Assembly: GCA_013336035.1 (NCBI GenBank)
Contig: JAAXUL010000084.1
Coordinates: forward strand, 1-14,807
Direction of reading: 5' to 3'
Length of the DNA: 14,807 nucleotides
DNA from: Chloroflexales bacterium
Lineage (GTDB): Bacteria > Chloroflexota > Chloroflexia > Chloroflexales > Chloroflexaceae
Made by a program: the position numbers and the translations under genes. Position 1 is the stretch's first letter. Each line of letters opens with the position of its first letter. Under the pieces are notes generated by a model. The model searched no databases. It worked only from the letters and a program-made list of their open reading frames with translations, and had not been told where the DNA came from. Shown piece by piece: positions 13,541 through 14,807 of the stretch.

Positions 13541-14807
13541 ATGAGTAGCGTGCGACGCTGGTATATCTTTCTGGTGGCGACGATCAGCCTGCAGGCGGTG
13601 ACGTGGGCGGTGATCGCGCTCCTGCGCAACGTGCTGGGGGTCTGGGGCGAGCGCTCGACCGAGGCGATCGCCTTCCAGGTCGCGGTGATCGTGATCGGCC
13701 TGCCGGTCTATCTGATCCACTGGCTCTGGGCGCAGCGGCTGGCTGCCGGCGACCCCGAGGAGCGCGGCGCGGTGCTGCGCCGCCTCTACCTCTACGGAAA
13801 CATGGCGGCCCTGCTGGCGCCAGGGCTCGGCAGCGCCTACGAGCTGAGCCGTGGGCTGCTGGGGCTGCTGCTCGAGCCGGGTGGCGGCTGGCACGGCGGC
13901 TATGCGTTCGGCGCCGAGCAGAGCACCGTCCAGGGGCTGCTTAGCAGCCTCATACCCATCCTGGTGCTTGGGCTGCTCTGGCTCTACCATCGGCAGGTGG
14001 CTATGGCCGATGGTAGAGCCGCGCCGCCGACCGGCAACAGCGCCCTGATCCGCCGGCTCTACCTCCTGGGCTTCAGCCTTGGCGGGCTGCTGATGGCAGC
14101 GCAGGGGGCGGTCGCGACGATGCGTTGGGTGCTCTACCAGATTGGCGGCGGCACGGCGATGGCCGGTGGGATCGCCCTGGTCGACCCGCTCGCCGGCCTG
14201 CTGGTGGGCCTGCCGCTCTGGGTGCTGGCCTGGAGTCAGGCCCAGCGGCTCTTCCACGGCCCCGACCTCGGCGAGCGCGAGTCGGCCCTGCGCAAGTTCT
14301 ACCTGCACGCCGTGGTCTTCTTCAGCGCCCTCGCCGCCGTCGGCGGGGCCACCATGATGCTGGCCGGGCTGCTGCGCCAGGCCTTCGGCCTCGAGCCGCA
14401 GGGCGACATCCGGGGCCCGCTGCCGGTGGTGCTAGTCGCGGCGGTGATCTGGGCCTACCACAGCCTTACGCTGCGCGCCGACGCGGCCGTTATCGCCGAG
14501 GCGCCGCGCCAGGCCGGGGTGCGCCGGCTCTCCTGGTATCTGGTGGCGAGCATCGGCCTGGCCGCCGCCCTGATCGGCCTCGGCTCCATCACCAGCGTGC
14601 TGATCCGGGCGCTCGGCGCGCCGAGCTTCGGCGACGATCTGCGCGAGCAGCTGGCCTGGGCGCTCGCGGCCCTGATCGCCGGCCTGCCGGTGTGGGCGCT
14701 GATCTGGCGCAAGGCCCAGGGCCTGGCCGCGCTCGACGGCCCCGGCGGCGACGCCGAGCGCGGCTCGCTGGCGCGCCGGATCTACCTCTACGGCTTCCTC
14801 TTCGCCG
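13541..14807 (+). CDS. polytopic membrane protein with DUF5671-like repeats (partial, 3' end outside window)
   Basis: The frame is open from ATG 13541 to the window end (422 codons), so the C-terminus is missing. The protein is built of ~75-90-residue units. Each begins with a (L/V)RR-x-Y-type motif, near residues 5, 80, 171, 251, 328 and 412, and carries two hydrophobic helices. Units often end in 'GLPVW-x-L-x-W' plus 'AQ' and an acidic linker such as 'GDPEERG' or 'DLGERES'. This is the pattern of DUF5671 proteins, common in Chloroflexota and of unknown function. At least ten membrane segments are present. There are no transporter or enzyme motifs. The Shine-Dalgarno is weak (GAGAAA). A perfect 15-bp inverted repeat lies inside the gene at 13980-14020. 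Confidence 0.75.
   Translation, partial: MSSVRRWYIFLVATISLQAVTWAVIALLRNVLGVWGERSTEAIAFQVAVIVIGLPVYLIHWLWAQRLAAGDPEERGAVLRRLYLYGNMAALLAPGLGSAYELSRGLLGLLLEPGGGWHGGYAFGAEQSTVQGLLSSLIPILVLGLLWLYHRQVAMADGRAAPPTGNSALIRRLYLLGFSLGGLLMAAQGAVATMRWVLYQIGGGTAMAGGIALVDPLAGLLVGLPLWVLAWSQAQRLFHGPDLGERESALRKFYLHAVVFFSALAAVGGATMMLAGLLRQAFGLEPQGDIRGPLPVVLVAAVIWAYHSLTLRADAAVIAEAPRQAGVRRLSWYLVASIGLAAALIGLGSITSVLIRALGAPSFGDDLREQLAWALAALIAGLPVWALIWRKAQGLAALDGPGGDAERGSLARRIYLYGFLFA
13980..14020. repeat. perfect 15-bp inverted repeat inside a membrane protein gene
   Basis: GGCTCTACCATCGGC (13980-13994) and GCCGATGGTAGAGCC (14006-14020) are exact reverse complements separated by 11 nt (AGGTGGCTATG). The reading frame passes through it, coding LWLYHRQVAMADGRA at a loop after a membrane helix. 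No T run follows. Confidence 0.85.

Noticed and set aside
13001..14308. 435-codon minus-strand open frame across the two right-hand genes
   Set aside because: It spans two genes with clear plus-strand membrane-protein patterns and has no family match.

Overview
The window is GC-rich and densely coded, with strong G/C third-position codon bias. It has no rRNA, tRNA, CRISPR array or insertion sequence that I can see. The gene content points to a bacterium of the phylum Chloroflexota, probably a Chloroflexia/Roseiflexus-Kouleothrix type filament that stores polyhydroxyalkanoate (PHA). The pointers are a repeated DUF5671-like membrane protein, an HprK-like kinase relative, a PWWRV-type alkyltransferase-like protein, a LonB-type protease and PHA synthase genes. 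This taxonomic call is inference from gene style, not from a marker gene.

Left part (1-5385). The window opens inside an HprK-like P-loop kinase relative whose Walker A motif has lost its key residues. Next comes a long hybrid histidine kinase (770-3898), with a membrane sensor, PAS, GAF, HisKA, HATPase, receiver and HPt domains in one chain. Its 3' end overlaps by 40 bp the convergent end of a two-gene minus-strand operon. That operon encodes a short-chain dehydrogenase followed by an alkyltransferase-like DNA damage protein. Upstream of the dehydrogenase is an AT-rich promoter region with a repeated TGAyAACACTT-like word, and then a doubtful small ORF.

Centre (5386-12429), the PHA block. 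A class I-type PHA synthase (phaC, plus strand) runs tail-to-tail, with only 6 bp between stop codons, into a LonB-type AAA/S16 protease on the minus strand. Upstream of the protease on the same strand lie phaC and phaE of a class III PHA synthase, transcribed in the order phaE, phaC, protease gene. One locus thus encodes two different PHA polymerase types, each with its catalytic Cys-Asp-His triad visible, with an ATP-dependent protease between them. A consensus extended -10 box lies about 240 nt before phaE. A small hairpin followed by T6 lies between phaE and phaC and may set their ratio.

Right part (12430-14807). A 547-bp divergent intergenic region ends in a 69-nt imperfect hairpin directly in front of a small membrane-anchored protein. 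That protein is followed by a polytopic membrane protein built from ~80-residue DUF5671-like repeats, which runs off the window. A perfect 15-bp inverted repeat is buried inside that last gene.

Best leads for new biology: the dual PHA synthase plus Lon-like protease arrangement, the structured leader at 12895-12963, the intragenic 15-bp palindrome at 13980-14020, and the apparently dead HprK-like kinase at the left edge.
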